In this document: piece after piece, positions 23,929-35,755 of the stretch
How the letters are laid out: each line of letters starts with the position of its first letter
Position numbering within the stretch: position 1 is the stretch's first letter
Source: Carnegiea gigantea
Taxonomy: Eukaryota; Streptophyta; Magnoliopsida; Caryophyllales; Cactaceae
Length of the DNA: 64,000 nucleotides
Assembly (NCBI GenBank): GCA_029747015.1
Contig: JAKOGI010001251.1
Location: forward strand, 210,791 to 274,790
Direction of reading: 5' to 3'
Translations under genes and position numbers: made by a program
The notes under the pieces: model-generated
The model's database searches: none
The model's input: the letters and a program-made list of their open reading frames with translations, nothing else
What the model was told of the DNA's origin: nothing

Positions 23929-25847
23929 AGATGATCTTTATTCGCTTGAGCTCGTAGGTAGTATTTTAACATGGGCGTTCATTTGTCAGAATATCAAATT
24001 GAGCCCAAATTATTGCCTAATTCTAACCCAAATTCAAGCTTTGAATATTTCAAATTTATATTATTAATATTGACGGATTATTTAAAATTTTTCTTTTTAT
24101 TAATGTTCTTTAGTAAAATTTAGATTTTTCTAATTATGTTTTCCCTCTTCAAATTTTAAATTTTAAAAATTTAAATTGGGTATTACTTTAAGGAAAGGAT
24201 ATTAAACCCTAGACCTCTCTTGCTCCTCCATCTTAGTAGTCGTGGTATCCCAAAAAAAAATTGCAACCCTTGTCTTTTTTGTACATGAAAGAGCTCCCCC
24301 CATCCCACCCCTCCATCACTCTCTTCTCACTTTTCTTTCTTCCCCACAACCCTAACTCACACCCCCTCTCCCCTACGGCCACCACCACCACTAGCAGACT
24401 GCCACTGGCCTCCCGCTGTGCTGCCTATCTAAGCAACTAAGCCTCTTTCTTGGTTTTTGGGCGAGAAAGTTTAGTGTTTTTGGGTTGTTTGAGTTTAAAG
24501 TTTTATGCCCATAAAGAATTGATTTTTATAGAAAATGCACTCAGTTTTTAGACTCTAAATACTGCTTTTTCATGTTGTCATATGATTCTCATATTTTGTG
24601 GTTCTTTGAAAGCATTCATAGAGTATCTTGCCTCTCACTCTTATATTCAAGATAGAACAGACTCTGACTTGGAGGGGTTTTATTGATTTTAGAGTTGATA
24701 TTAATGATTAAGAGTAGTGTTAGATTGACTTGGATGGGTTTAGTTGTATGAAAATCATGATTTTGTGCATGGAATTTAGTGTTAGTCAATACCAGAAATA
24801 GCTCTTGCAATGACCAAACTTCACCAATTAAGGTGGTCTTATGTGCTTTCCAAAAATTATAAATATACTCCTGAATGTAGATTCACAATTCTAGTTTTAT
24901 GAGAATTTTGAATCATGAATTTTGGGGCTTAGAAAGAGGGAGAAATAAAATTTCTCTCGAGACTCCACAATTCTAACTAAAACTAGTTGTTGGAAAGAAG
25001 TGAATTTTTAAGGTAGTTGTGATAGTTTCTTGTTAATGCATATAGAATAAAGTTATAATAGATAGAATGACCTTTCTATATTGTGTTTAACCATCCTAAT
25101 ATAAGGTTTTTAGGCGAAGTAATGGTCTCTGAATGTTAGGTTAGAAACTTACTTGAAACTGTCTCCAAAACCTTAATAGATTATATTTCAACAAACGATT
25201 CATTTGAGTAAATAAGCTTTTATAAACTGCTTAGGTTATGGAAAATCAGTGTCTATGGGGTATTACTCATATTCATGTGGTCCTCGTGGCTGAGTTGACT
25301 CTTGGGTTGGAAAGGTTGGCTTACGTATAAGGATACCCTTAAGTTAGTGCATGTTGTAACTTTTAAATTTTATCGTTTAGGCCCAATAATGTAGTTCGAG
25401 CTCAAGCTAGGTACCTACGATTCTCTGAGGTAATTTTTATACCCTAACTCCTTTTGGCTGCTCTTTTGAAATGATTTTGGATGTTTATGAATTGTTATGT
25501 GATGTTGTACACCAATGGGACCTTGTGCGTAAAACATGAACTGTAACTTGCAATTTGATGATTTTCTGCATGTGGAATATTGTGTTATGTTTAAATGTTT
25601 TATTTGAGTAGTGAATGTTTTAAGTTATTTTGCTATGTTAATATAAGATTGTTTAAGGTGGGTTGGGCTCTCGAGAAGCCAAATAGATTTGTTTATGGGT
25701 AGTTGTGGGAAGGTGTTTCCTGAGATTAGGGTAGGTTTACCATGATAGAAAGACAAGTTAGTCTCCCAGATAACAGCATGTGATTTTCGGGCACATGCCA
25801 TGTGGATAGACGTATGCCAAGATGGGTTCTAGCACTGCTAAAAAACT

Positions 25848-26220
25848 GCCATTTTCCGGCGGATTCTTCGACGAAAAATGGCCCTTTTCCCATCGGAATC
25901 CGGCGGAAAGTCCGACGGACATGTTCCGTAGGAATAGGGTCCGTAGACCCGCATTTCCGACGGAATACCCTAGTCCGTCGGACACTTCCCTATGGAAAGT
26001 TTATTCCGCCGGCTATATTCCCAACGGCCCGACGATGGCTCACCAACGGAGTTTGAGGGGTCCGACGGACCCTTCCGCCGGCAGTCCTGGATCTCTATGG
26101 CGTCAAATTGCCGGATTTTCCGACGGGTTGGTGCATGTCCGTCGGAAAATTCCGACGGAATGACCATTTTCCGTCGGAAATTGCTGACGGACATGCACAA
26201 TTCTGTCGGAAATTTGGAAA
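25848..26220. repeat. Left subterminal repeat array of CACTA-2
   Basis: Many copies, in both orientations, of a motif built on TTCCGACGG / CCGTCGGAA, for example near 25914, 25975, 26060, 26117, 26137, 26150 and 26172. A matching, shorter cluster lies at 31100-31250. In En/Spm such repeats bind the accessory protein; that role here is by analogy. Confidence 0.8.
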
Positions 26221-26582
26221 AAATTTAAAAATTTTTTTTGGATAATGTAGTTCCTCAAATACAAATTTATAACCTGCATATACAAACTCAGGACAACCAT
26301 ATGTTGACCGAACCAAAACCACCACACTTTGTACACAAATTGCAACCAACATAACCACCACATGTGGTACACAAATCGCAACAAATGTAACCATCACACG
26401 TGGTTACTTTCATTCAATAAGTATAAATAAACAACCACACCAAATGGACATTCTAATAATGTACTTAGAACTGATCGAGTAGGAAGTACAGTAATAAGAA
26501 ACAAAAGCAATGCAACAAATGCAAGAAAACGTAACTATTCAAATGAGTATCAAGAGGAAGGGGAGGATCGAGGGACGACATT

Positions 26583-26641
26583 CTAGTTGAAATAATCCCT
26601 GTAGTCATGAGGGCGATCATCATATCCAAGGTTGCCACTGC

Positions 26642-26688
<47 letters not shown>

Positions 26689-28020
26689 CGGGGTTGCGGT
26701 TGAGGAAGAGGAGGGACATAAGGAGCAGTGCGGCGGTGTTGTCGAAAGGCGTGGGCGAGATCCAGACCCAGATGCTTGTTGAGCTCTCATAAACTCATGG
26801 AATGTATCTTTTAGACCAGATAATTCTGAATTGAGTACAGTCACTTTCTCTTCTAATTGACGGTTTTTCTCCGCCATCGTACTAAGCTCGCTGTTCAGTT
26901 GGGTGACCGTTGCTCGCACATCAGGGTCATGATCACGGTCTCGGGATGTCGCTGTGGACTTTACCAGATGCTTCAGTTTCACCCCTTCTGATCCTAGCCC
27001 ATACACATGGCCCTTTTTGTTGTAGTTAGCTTGCACCCACAACTCAGTCTCAGATGGGACTTCAGTTGGTTTGGAGCCGGGATCTGTGGAAGATTGCGAG
27101 TTTCGAATTTGCTCCCACTTTAATTGGTGCTCCGTCTATAAAATCAAATTCAAAAATATTACACATTCCAAACATAGCATTCAATCGTGAAGACACTGAA
27201 CTGATTTGTTAGGCGAGGAAGAAATCATTCAGGTGACTTACCTATCTTTTTTCAGATTTTTTGTCCACCCATTTGTTAGCCGCGTCTACATGAGTGTCCT
27301 TAAAAAGTTCAAAACCTCCCTATTAAGCTTCTTCTCCTATACAATATCAGAATACGTTAACGTACAGGAGGATTCTTCTAATTGGATAAGGTGTTGGGAA
27401 AAATAAGTAAAAGAAATAATGAACCACGCACTTACCATGCGTCTTCTGTGCTCAGTAAATGGGACCGAATCAGATCTATGCAAAGAAGGACCTAACCCGT
27501 CCTGGTCGCTGTTCCGGTTCTTCTTTGCCTGGGAACTCATCTTCTGAAATTTCTCGGAAGCCTAATATTCCTGCAGTGACTTCCAAGTGCTGTCAGACAA
27601 CCACAACGGTTGCTTGTTCCTCTTCCTCAACTCCCCGAATGTGTCCCTCTATCTACTTGCCCCTTTCTCCTCGAAATTCTTTTGTATCTGGGTCTCATGC
27701 TTTGGAGCCCAATGGTAACGCTTCTGCATGAACATAATTACATGCCAGAAAATGTAAATAATGCTAACAATATGAATATATATATGTTTATGTAGAGAAA
27801 TGTACAAAAATTTGGAAAAACTCTTACCTTAAACTCACCAAACCACAAGTCCCGCTGTTGTTTAGGCACTTTCCCCCATGTTGGCCGTGGCTCAGGATAT
27901 TTGCTTGTAAATATCCTTGTAATCTCGAACACAACATCGTAGGGACAGAAACTTGCACATTAAGAAAGAATGGATCCCCGTCAGAAATTGTAAATTCATA
28001 ACATAGTTGGTAGGACATAA
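26583..28020 (-). pseudogene. TnpA-like (plant Ptta/En/Spm) gene of CACTA-2
   Basis: Exon-like blocks on the minus strand: ITRIFTSKYPEPRPTW with KVPKQQRDLWFGEFK (about 27920-27830); KRYHWAPKHETQIQKNFE with a WLSDSTWKSLQEY-type stretch (about 27730-27560); MSSQAKKNRNSDQDGLGPS and PFTEHRRRM (27540-27440); and YGLGSEGVKLKHL followed by a coiled-coil (27042-26770). The C-terminus is a proline-rich stretch, an Asp repeat coded by GAT codons, and an acidic tail ending in YRDYFN with stop at 26583-26585. A frame change upstream of the Asp tract separates this tail from the coiled-coil frame. The family fits plant En/Spm accessory proteins. Splice sites are inferred. Confidence 0.75.
26642..26689. 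repeat. (CAT)n trinucleotide repeat
   Basis: About 16 CAT units. On the minus strand it codes a run of Asp in the TnpA-like C-terminus; the other frames give spurious poly-Met and poly-Ile peptides. Confidence 0.95.
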
Positions 28021-28259
28021 TTACTTACTCTTTGCTGTCAGGTGTGATGAGTTGCTTATTTGTGGTACTGCCATGGCTAGAAGTATGTTCACTTTGTTCC
28101 CGACTCCTTTCTACAAATTTTTGTTGAATAACAGGTGGGTTCGGGATCATATAGCTGCCAGACATGTGTACATGGGGGATGTTGGGCGTCATGTGCTGGG
28201 TGAAGTGTATGGATGGAATAGTGTGAGGGTCTAGGATAAGGTTATGGGGAACCTTAGGG

Positions 28260-30125
28260 GTTTAATGTCCCTAATATACCGGGGCTTCAGTGTCCTCCCA
28301 TTAACACTCGTTCAACATTTAGCTCGAGATGATCACACATGTCTGTCATGTCAAACCTCGCTTTCACATCATCTTTTGTTTTTTCCAAAACATCCATGAC
28401 AGTGTTAATGATGTTGTCGCAGAAGTTTTTCTCTAAATGCATAACATCCAAGTTCTGATGTAGCAACTAGTCTTTCCAATAAGGTAAATCCCAGAAGATG
28501 CTTCTCTTGGTCCAGTTGTGAACATTTTCCTTGAAACCCGGGATTGTAAAATCTCCATCGGTGGTTACTTTTGGAAGACTACGCACCTCATTCCACAGTT
28601 CCTCGCCAGTTTTCCTGGATGGAGGACCCTCTTTCACCACTTTTCCCTTACAAAACGCGGTATGGTTTTCCGAAACGCATGATGTCGAGGCAGGAATCAA
28701 CGGTAACAGTCAAACCATGATGTTTTGCCCCCATGTTTCAAATGTGTCGCCCTCAACTGATCCATACAAATAGGGCAACTCAGAACACCATGAGTGCTCC
28801 ATCCAGATAACATTCTGAGCGGCGGGAAGTCATTCACTGTTCACATTAAGGCAGCTCTCATCAAGAAGTTCTGCCTCATGGAAATGTCATAAGTCTGGAC
28901 ATCATCCCATAGAGTTCGGGGCTCATCAATCAACGGTTGCGAGTACACATCTATTTTATTCTTTGGATTTGATGGCCCCGGTATAATGCAAGTCAAGAAC
29001 ATATATGGTGTTATCATGCACATATCTGGAGGAAGATTGTAAGGTGTCACAACCACAGGCCAAATTGAATAAGAACGGCTAGATTGTGAGAAAGGGCTAA
29101 ACCCATCAGCACACAAACCAAGCCTCACATTACGAGGCTTAGAAGCAAAATCTGGGTATTTGCGATCAAAATGTTTCCACGCTTCCCCATCTAAAGGGTG
29201 ACACAGAACACCATCCTCACGCCTATTGTTATAATGCCACCTCATGTGCTCAGCTGTGTTTCTTGAGGCAAAAAGGCATTGCAACCTTGGTATCAAAGGG
29301 AAGTAGAACATTTTTGCATATGATTTTAACTTCTTCCTATTATCGCCTGACTTAATCGGCTTCCATCTTGACAAATCACAAAACTTGCAATTTTCAAGGG
29401 CCGAGTCTTCCTTAAAGTAAAGCATACATCCACCGCGGCAACAATCAATCCTGTGCACATCTAAACCCAAACTTCGGACCTTCTTTTTCAACTCTGAGTA
29501 ACTTTGGGGCATACGATTGTCTGGCAGGCAACTCTCGTGCAGTAACTGCATCACCTCATTCATACAATTCTGCGACATATTGTAATCAGATTTGATACTC
29601 ATCAACCTCACCGCATTGGACAACTCAGTTTGGTTTGAACATCCATCCCACAAAGGCCTCTGAGCAGTTTAAAGCATATCATAAAATGCCTGAGCTCCTG
29701 TATTTGGTTGCTCACTAACTTCAAACTCATTAGTAACAATGACATCATTCACCATTGCTCCAACATGATCGACAAACGAGTTCGTGTTATCGAAATCCAT
29801 AGGACTTGTTGGAGCCATGTTATCATACAAGTTTTGTTGGTTACTACTGCCAACATTTGCATATTCAGTTGGTTCTATCTCCTCATGAAATGTCCATTAC
29901 CAATACCCCTTAACAAAGCCGTTTTGATACAAGTGTAATTTAACATCAGCAGGTTCCCTATAAGCTCTGTTTCAACACTTGGCACAAGGACATCTATAAT
30001 GCCCATTATTAATGAACTCTGTTTGACACCTTGCAAATTGATCAAACATTTCTACTCCTTCTAAGAACTCCTGCATATAAGATTTTCTCCCTGATACAAA
30101 TCTTTCATACATCCACCTCCGATGG
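28260..30125 (-). pseudogene. tnp2-type transposase of CACTA-2, truncated
   Basis: Transpos_assoc domain near 30120-29880 (RRWMYERFVSGRK, then YRCPCAKC, broken by a stop). The tnp2 core runs 29653-28841 (SYSIWPVVVTPYNLPPDMCM, then PGPSNPKNKIDVYSQPLIDE and YDISMRQNF), continuing after a TGA at the Trp of the AALMWT motif into LSGWSTHGVLSCPICM, LKHGGKTSWFDCYR, then a frame change to NWTKRSIFWDLPYWKD and LDVMHLEKNFCDNIINTVMD (28540-28330). It ends there, so the C-terminal DUF4218/DUF4216-like part present in CACTA-1 is absent. At least three Trp or other codons have become stops. Not functional. Confidence 0.85.
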
Positions 30126-31090
30126 GGTGGTCCACATATATTATCCACTGTTCATCATTGACAAAGTAAGCAGTACATTGGTTACTTTAATCATCTACGT
30201 ATTTATCACATTTTAATTTGTATGTAACTGAATACATGATGGACTTATCATTAAACTATTTCGTCATATGCTACGATTAACACGATACCAACAAATGCAC
30301 ATATTATGACACTTAAGTCAGGATATAAACCTGTTTGAATATCTGAAGTAGGAGCCCAAAGTTGTGACATGCACACCGATAATAATGACACTCACAGTAA
30401 CAATAACGGATTTTTTTCCCGTTCGCAATACGTTTTCTCTTACGACCCATTTCCTTCATATTAATAATCCACAAAAAACGTTCTCATTAACACACAAATT
30501 ATAATAACACCATTCCCTCAAATTGTACACAACAACATATATGCACAACTTTTTCACATTTAACGGAATAATATAACCTCATAGTTGCTTATTAATTGTT
30601 CTCTATCAATCCTCAACAATAAATTTCACAACTAATTATGTTCAATATCTGTACAAACACATTCTTCAATTCACTATAATTTACAACACCAACAAATTAC
30701 TAATAATAGCACTTACCTAACAATTACATATTAATTTACACAAAATTTCAACATACACAAACCATTATCAACAAATTAACACATGTCACATAATCAATCC
30801 ACTTTAATTTAACAATCAATTTATATATTTTTTAAGATAATTTCCAAAAACCACTCAATATAAATCTACCAATCACTAATTACCACAAAATTATCAAAAT
30901 TATCTCTTCATTTTCACAAATCTACAAAATATTTAGGTTTAAATACTTGCTTCAAAATATCAAAATTTATGGGCCACAAATGGCGGGGGATGTTGAGGTC
31001 GGCCGGCGGTGAAGAGGCGGCGGCGACGGCGGCGAAGAGGCGGTGGCAATGGCGGTGGGAGGGACCTATTTAAAGAAAACGGAAAAAGGT
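30126..31090. other. CACTA-2 5' region
   Basis: Leader or promoter between the transposase start and the right subterminal repeats. It is mostly AT-rich, with a sharp GC-rich patch at 30970-31065 made of GGCGGCGAC-type units. On the minus strand a Met-Gly-Arg-Lys-Arg-Lys-rich peptide near 30450 may be a leader exon. Confidence 0.4.
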
Positions 31091-31812
31091 CGGGCATTTT
31101 TCAAAAAAGCGCTCCCGACGGCCTAGGTCGCCGGAAAATCCGTCGGACGCTCCTTTTGAATTGTCCGACGGCATTGACGTCGGAATCTCCGCCGACATCT
31201 CCGACGGGTCGGCGGTCCGTTGGAATACTCCTCCGGAAAAAGCATGATTTTTAGTAGTGTGGTAGCCCACAAGATTGTTTGGTAGAAGGCCATGAGACCC
31301 TCTGGTAAGGTCGCTCACCGATGAAATTGACTTGTTTGATTTTGAATAGTGGTTATTGTTTGAAGTTTGAAGATCTTGAACTGGTTGGTAATCATTATTT
31401 TTGAAATGTTTGCATATTTCCCTCTCACTCCTAAATATTTGAAATTAATTTACGTAGGTGTTCTGTTATTAGGTTGGATATTCCTGAGCTATGCCTCATT
31501 GTTTAATTTGTTTTTAAGTACTGATGTGTTATATGGGAATGCGGTATAAGCGAGGTTGGATAGCAGTTCAATTTAAGTCATTTTATTTAGCATGAAGGAA
31601 TGTTAGACCTTGTGATTTAACTAAGTTTGACTTTTTGACCATTAACTTTTTGAACTGTTAACTTTGCTCTTGATCTTATTATTTTAATGAACTTCTTATT
31701 TACCTTGTATTTCCTAATGAAATACAGCAGTGACGCCCGACTAGATTTCTCTGCTACATTAAATAGGTTAAATGTTAGTGAGTAAACAAATTAGAGTTTC
31801 CAAGGCGTCACA

Positions 31813-32759
31813 ATGCCTACTCTGAAACCTGAAAAAAGAAAGAAGGTCATGACAATTACCAAACATACGAGTGTGAGAAAGAATTTATGTTTCTATTGGG
31901 ATCTAATTGGACTCATGCCTAATAGAGAAGGCATACAAAGAACAATTACCATGTAGCCAACATATTTAATATTTACCTGAACACTTTCTAATATCCTATT
32001 CAGAAATATTCTCCACACATTTTTGGTAAATAACTACATGCTTGCTGGAGATAAGGTTGTGCATATCTAACCCTGTCTAGACTCACTTTGGTAGGGAGAC
32101 TGCTCACTATTGTTGAATGTAGCCACCATCCAAATTCAGAATAGCACACAAGAACAACTCCCAGCAAGTGCCAACATCCCATTATTAAATGGGCAACATA
32201 TATTTAAACATATTTTTTCATTTCTAAAGGCAGCCACTCATAGAACAGACGATCTAGTATGCAAAAGGCAATGATATAATTAGAACAAGCGAGAGAGATA
32301 GAAGATGGTTAGTACCTTTGTAATTTCATCATAAAGTTGTTCTTTAGTGTAATTTCTTAGGCTGCCTTTTTCTCAACAACGATTACTACGACATCCATGC
32401 CGGATATAAGGTATCTCAACTCCGCACACACAACTCTATTGCCTTATTCTTTATTTTCTTGTCTCCACTTGGTCTTTCGAGGGAAGTGCACATGAAGATT
32501 CTTCATCAGTAAGAAGTAGAGGAGCATCCTCACTTGAGCTTGCAGCTTCTCTTGTCTACTCACATTGCCTTGCTTTTAGCCCAGCTGCATTGGTTCTTGT
32601 TGCTTTATCTTTCCTAAATAGAAGGTCCAACTTGTAGAAATTCAACACACGTTTATAGCAAAAAGTTTTTCATCTAGATTTGCCTACACTAGGACAATAA
32701 ATCAAAAATTACAATTTCATCTAAAGTATGAAACTTGAAAGGAATCATTAGATTTTCAT
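31813..32759. other. Unassigned sequence downstream of the gypsy LTR
   Basis: No domain recognised. The part near 32400-32760 may hold the 3' end of the Harbinger MYB-like gene. The left part may be the element's terminal region, but no TIR could be identified with confidence. Confidence 0.35.
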
Positions 32760-33065
32760 ACCATAAAATAGGTTTGCCGCACATATAAGGGGTGCCTCTA
32801 TCATTTATGTCGGCTCGTTATAACCAAAACTACACTGGATAGAACTTTTGAGCGTTAGTATGCTTTTTTCAATATTTTTGGCCTAGTTTTCACATTTGAA
32901 ACTGAAAAACCTAACTTTATAAATTTGGAGCCAACCAACTTGGTAACACTTGTAAAAGTGCTCGTAAATGTGTTGTCGATTTTTTGCCCTTTCTACATTT
33001 GTTCTAACACAACATCAATCAAGACTAGATCCATCATGTCAGACCAAGCCAGGTTCTTCTTTTCG
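32760..33065 (-). pseudogene. PIF/Harbinger MYB/SANT-like accessory gene relic
   Basis: On the minus strand a frame with three stops reads KKNLAWSDMMDLVLIDVVLE, then KGQKIDNTFTS, then KFIKLGFSVSNVKTR and ILKKAY. This matches the layout of the MYB/SANT-like (Myb_DNA-bind_3) protein of plant PIF/Harbinger elements, which binds the transposon ends and helps import the transposase. It lies just downstream of the transposase relic on the same strand, as expected for this superfamily. The assignment rests on motif memory. Confidence 0.55.
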
Positions 33066-33289
33066 ATTACAATGTTTCAGTCCTCCTTGAGCTCACACTC
33101 ATCCTATAGCAGACAAGCACCTGAAGCTCTCAATTCCTCGTTTTAACCACACAAAACTAGGGATGAATTATAAACAAAGATCATTCACTAAAGGTAATGG
33201 TAACACATAACCAAATAACAATAGCATCAAATAACAACATTCAATAAAGCTACACCCAAAGCAGAACATGAAAATAAACAAGAAAAGAC

Positions 33290-34000
33290 ACACCTAGTAT
33301 TCCAACCATTAATGTCGTCCATCCACATACATGAGCTAAGCCATCTCTTAATTCTTCTATTTCTCTACTCTCACTTATTGAGTTTGAAAGGCAACCAACA
33401 TAGAATTCATTAGAAGTAAGCAATTCACGATCAACCTCTTCTATAGGCTCCTTATCTAGATCTACACTAACCAAATAGCTATGCAATATGTATGCAACAA
33501 CCATTGATAACACGTAAATGAACTTCAAATCAAACATACAAGTCGCAAGAACATTGATGGTGGGGTACTGTTTTTGTTCTCGATATCTTCTAACCACGTC
33601 ACTTGGGGCTTGCACATGAAAATGTGAACCATCAATTGCACCAACACAATCCTAGCCTAAAAAATTCCTAAATTTATTAGAATCTTGTTTAAGAATAACA
33701 ACAATCTCAGTACGGCATTCAAAACTATTTGGTTGCTTTCAAAATATTAATTCTAAGAAAATGGTGGCCTTCAAGACATTATGGAAGTTTCTACTCACTG
33801 TTTGCTTTGAGCGCCAATAATCTAGCATTATAGAATAAATTCTCCTATAATGTCTAATAATATTGAGAAAATTAGCAACTTGTTCCTCAACTATTCTAAA
33901 ATAGGTATCCTTCAATCTCCCTAAACAACGTAATGTGCAAACGGACGTAGCAAAGGATTCCTTTCCCATGCGAAGCTTATTGCGACAGTCCTCCTAGTCT
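33290..34000 (-). pseudogene. PIF/Harbinger transposase, internally deleted
   Basis: The N-terminal part (34000-33740) reads CRNKLRMGKESF, then VEEQVANFLNIIRH and VSRNFHNVLKA. A second block (33660-33520) gives DCVGAIDGSHFHVQAP with the first catalytic Asp, then YREQKQYPTINVLATCMFDL. Immediately after KFIYVLS the sequence jumps to AYILHSYLVSVD, EEVDREL and RDGLAH, which are C-terminal family features. About 110 residues holding the second Asp and the Glu of the DDE triad are missing. The gene would have encoded the nuclease that cuts at TTA-type targets; the deletion rules out activity. Confidence 0.75.
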
Positions 34001-35289
34001 TTTTGTGTAAGCCTACTCAAGTCAAATTAACAACGAATATCCCTTCACTATTTTTCAGAAGTGGCCTATCAACAAGACTCTTAAGACATGCAAGGGATAT
34101 TACTAGACTAGCTGCACATGCACCATAAACAACAATGCTAGCCATAGCCCATTTTCTAAGCTTCTTCCACTCATCTATCTATGGAAACAATAACAATAGC
34201 ACCAACATAAGCAAAACTGTGTCATATATTACTTGCTAAATGTGGAATTCACTAATACCAATTGATTAAATAAGACAATTCCATCAGGAACAAGCACAAC
34301 GATTAGAAAGAATAAAGACAATAGTTAACATTCTATCAAACATGAGGATTATAAAAGCATATGATGAATAAGGCTTGTGTATATATGAAGGTAGCTACTA
34401 AATGACATGCAATGAATTATCTACAAAATGCATATTTGTTACAATACTTTCTATAGAGCAAAAGCGGGAATGAGCAGTAAGATTAACATTTAGTAAGCAC
34501 ATAAAGTTTCTTTCCATACAAACAGGAACATTACTAGCAGTAAAGGAATAGAACCAACAAAACAAAACTAGCAGAGCATAATGGTTAACTAATTAATTCA
34601 GATTCTTCATCAACGTTATCTGGCATATTAGACAAACTTCATCAAGGTCTAAAAATTACATCTTGATCATTAATGTCATTCCCAATTTGAGATGATTCAA
34701 TAATTGGATGCTTTAAGTTTCTTCTTATAGATGATTCATCGGAGGTTGAGAACTTAAGAGAGGACCTAGTGGGCAACTTGGGGCGATTCGCATGAGGTAA
34801 TGAAGTGTTCATTGACTTGCTCAATACCATGGACAGCAAACATACTATGCCCACAACATATCATTAACCTTATCAAGACCATCGGCTCATAGTGATATAT
34901 ATAAAAAGGGGAACATCAAGAACACCAACTTCTTGTTGTTATGCTTTTTGTAAGATGTAACTGAACTAGATATAAAAGAAGGAACTCAGTTAAGCCACAA
35001 CCCAGAACACACAAGCAGATTAAATCCACTGTAATGAGAAAAATATAGTAATGGATCACTCTATGCCACATCCTAAACATTGCACTTCAAACCAACAGGC
35101 CAAACTTGCTCAAGTCAACACAAAGCTTTTCCATCAAAGTAGCAATGGAGCATAAACCCTCATCAGTCAAGAACATTAATAAATATTCAAAATGCCCAAA
35201 ACATATGGCCCAATTTCTAAAAATGCACACGCCAAACCAAAAAGATTCAATGATACTTGAACAGGAAGAGCATCCATATCTCTACTTCC
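34001..35289. other. Unassigned, possibly Harbinger 5' region
   Basis: AT-rich DNA with scattered short frames (for example 34642-34854 on the minus strand) and no recognised domain. It lies upstream of the Harbinger transposase on its coding strand. Confidence 0.3.
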
Positions 35290-35690
35290 AATGAATCCAA
35301 GAATACCAGTAACAGCAAGTGGGTATTTGTGAGGTATCCCTAATTTATCCAACCCCCCCTAGTAACCGTATTGGTCTCAAATTAAGCATGAGTCCATAAG
35401 AAATCTCTCAACTGACATGGCATACCTCCTAGATCGAATGCCCAGCCCAATAGGCTTATCTTTAAGATCAAGCATAGCTCCAATGGCACAGGTGAAATCT
35501 CCATTGTTGTTGCTCAATGGAATCAACATTGAAAAAGCACAATAAAGTACTCAACTCCCATAGAGAAATAGACACAGAATTGAGAGGGATTTAGGGTTTG
35601 GGTGAAACCCTTTATGAAACCCTAGAGTGCTAAATTAAAGACGAAGGGGGAGGGGGGAGAGAGAGAGAGAATTACTTGGATGATTGATAG
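35290..35690 (-). pseudogene. Possible 5' fragment of an unrecognised host gene
   Basis: Read on the minus strand, a leader with CT repeats (35671-35650) and the AAACCCTAAAT motif common in plant 5' leaders precedes a protein-like frame of about 50 codons containing DFTCAIGAMLDLKDKPIG and RRYAMSVERFLMDS, ending in a stop near 35370. A further stretch GIPHKYPLAVTGILGFIG follows in another frame. I do not recognise the family. It stops where the LTR at 35756 begins, so its promoter side may have been separated by that insertion. Confidence 0.3.
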
Positions 35691-35755
35691 GGAATGTCAC
35701 AACAGGTCATCGGAGGGTCGCTTTGTAGCCGAAGGAGGCAAGGAGAAAGGGTTTG

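Larger units (their letters stand above)
25833..31259 (-). mobile_element. CACTA-2: CACTA transposon nested in a gypsy LTR, 5.4 kb
   Basis: The left end reads CACTGCTAAAAAACTGCC and the reverse complement of the right end CACTACTAAAAATCATGC, so the TIR is CACTRCTAAAAA; TTTTCCGG follows in both. Flanking triplets are TAG (25830-25832) and TGG (31260-31262), a duplication with one changed base. Both subterminal regions (25848-26220 and 31090-31250) are crowded with CCGACGG/CCGTCGG motifs. Genes on the minus strand are a tnp2-type transposase and a TnpA-like gene. It is shorter than usual because the transposase 3' half with DUF4218/4216 is missing. Confidence 0.88.
23883..31812 (+). mobile_element. 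Ty3/gypsy 3' LTR, interrupted by CACTA-2
   Basis: LTR-like sequence from TGTAAAAGCCC (or 23799) to GGCGTCACA at 31812, about 2.5 kb after removal of the CACTA element at 25833-31259. It follows directly on gypsy integrase sequence and starts with the TGTAAAAGCCC signature common in Tekay-type LTRs. Bases after 31812 show no primer-binding site, supporting a 3' rather than a 5' LTR. A pyrimidine- and CCACC-rich stretch near 24290-24420 recurs in the other gypsy LTRs of the window (36200-36340 and 51120-51340), so the families are related. Confidence 0.7.

Noticed and set aside
26465..26792. Poly-Met and poly-Ile frames on opposite strands
   Set aside because: Both are alternative frames of the CAT repeat; the meaningful frame is the Asp run of the TnpA-like protein.
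28007..28234. 75-codon plus-strand frame inside CACTA-2
   Set aside because: It lies between the two minus-strand genes with no domain; probably chance or a deletion scar.
31009..31318. Arg-rich frame (+) and an overlapping frame (-)
   Set aside because: Composition effect of GGCGGC units and the CCGACGG subterminal repeats of CACTA-2.
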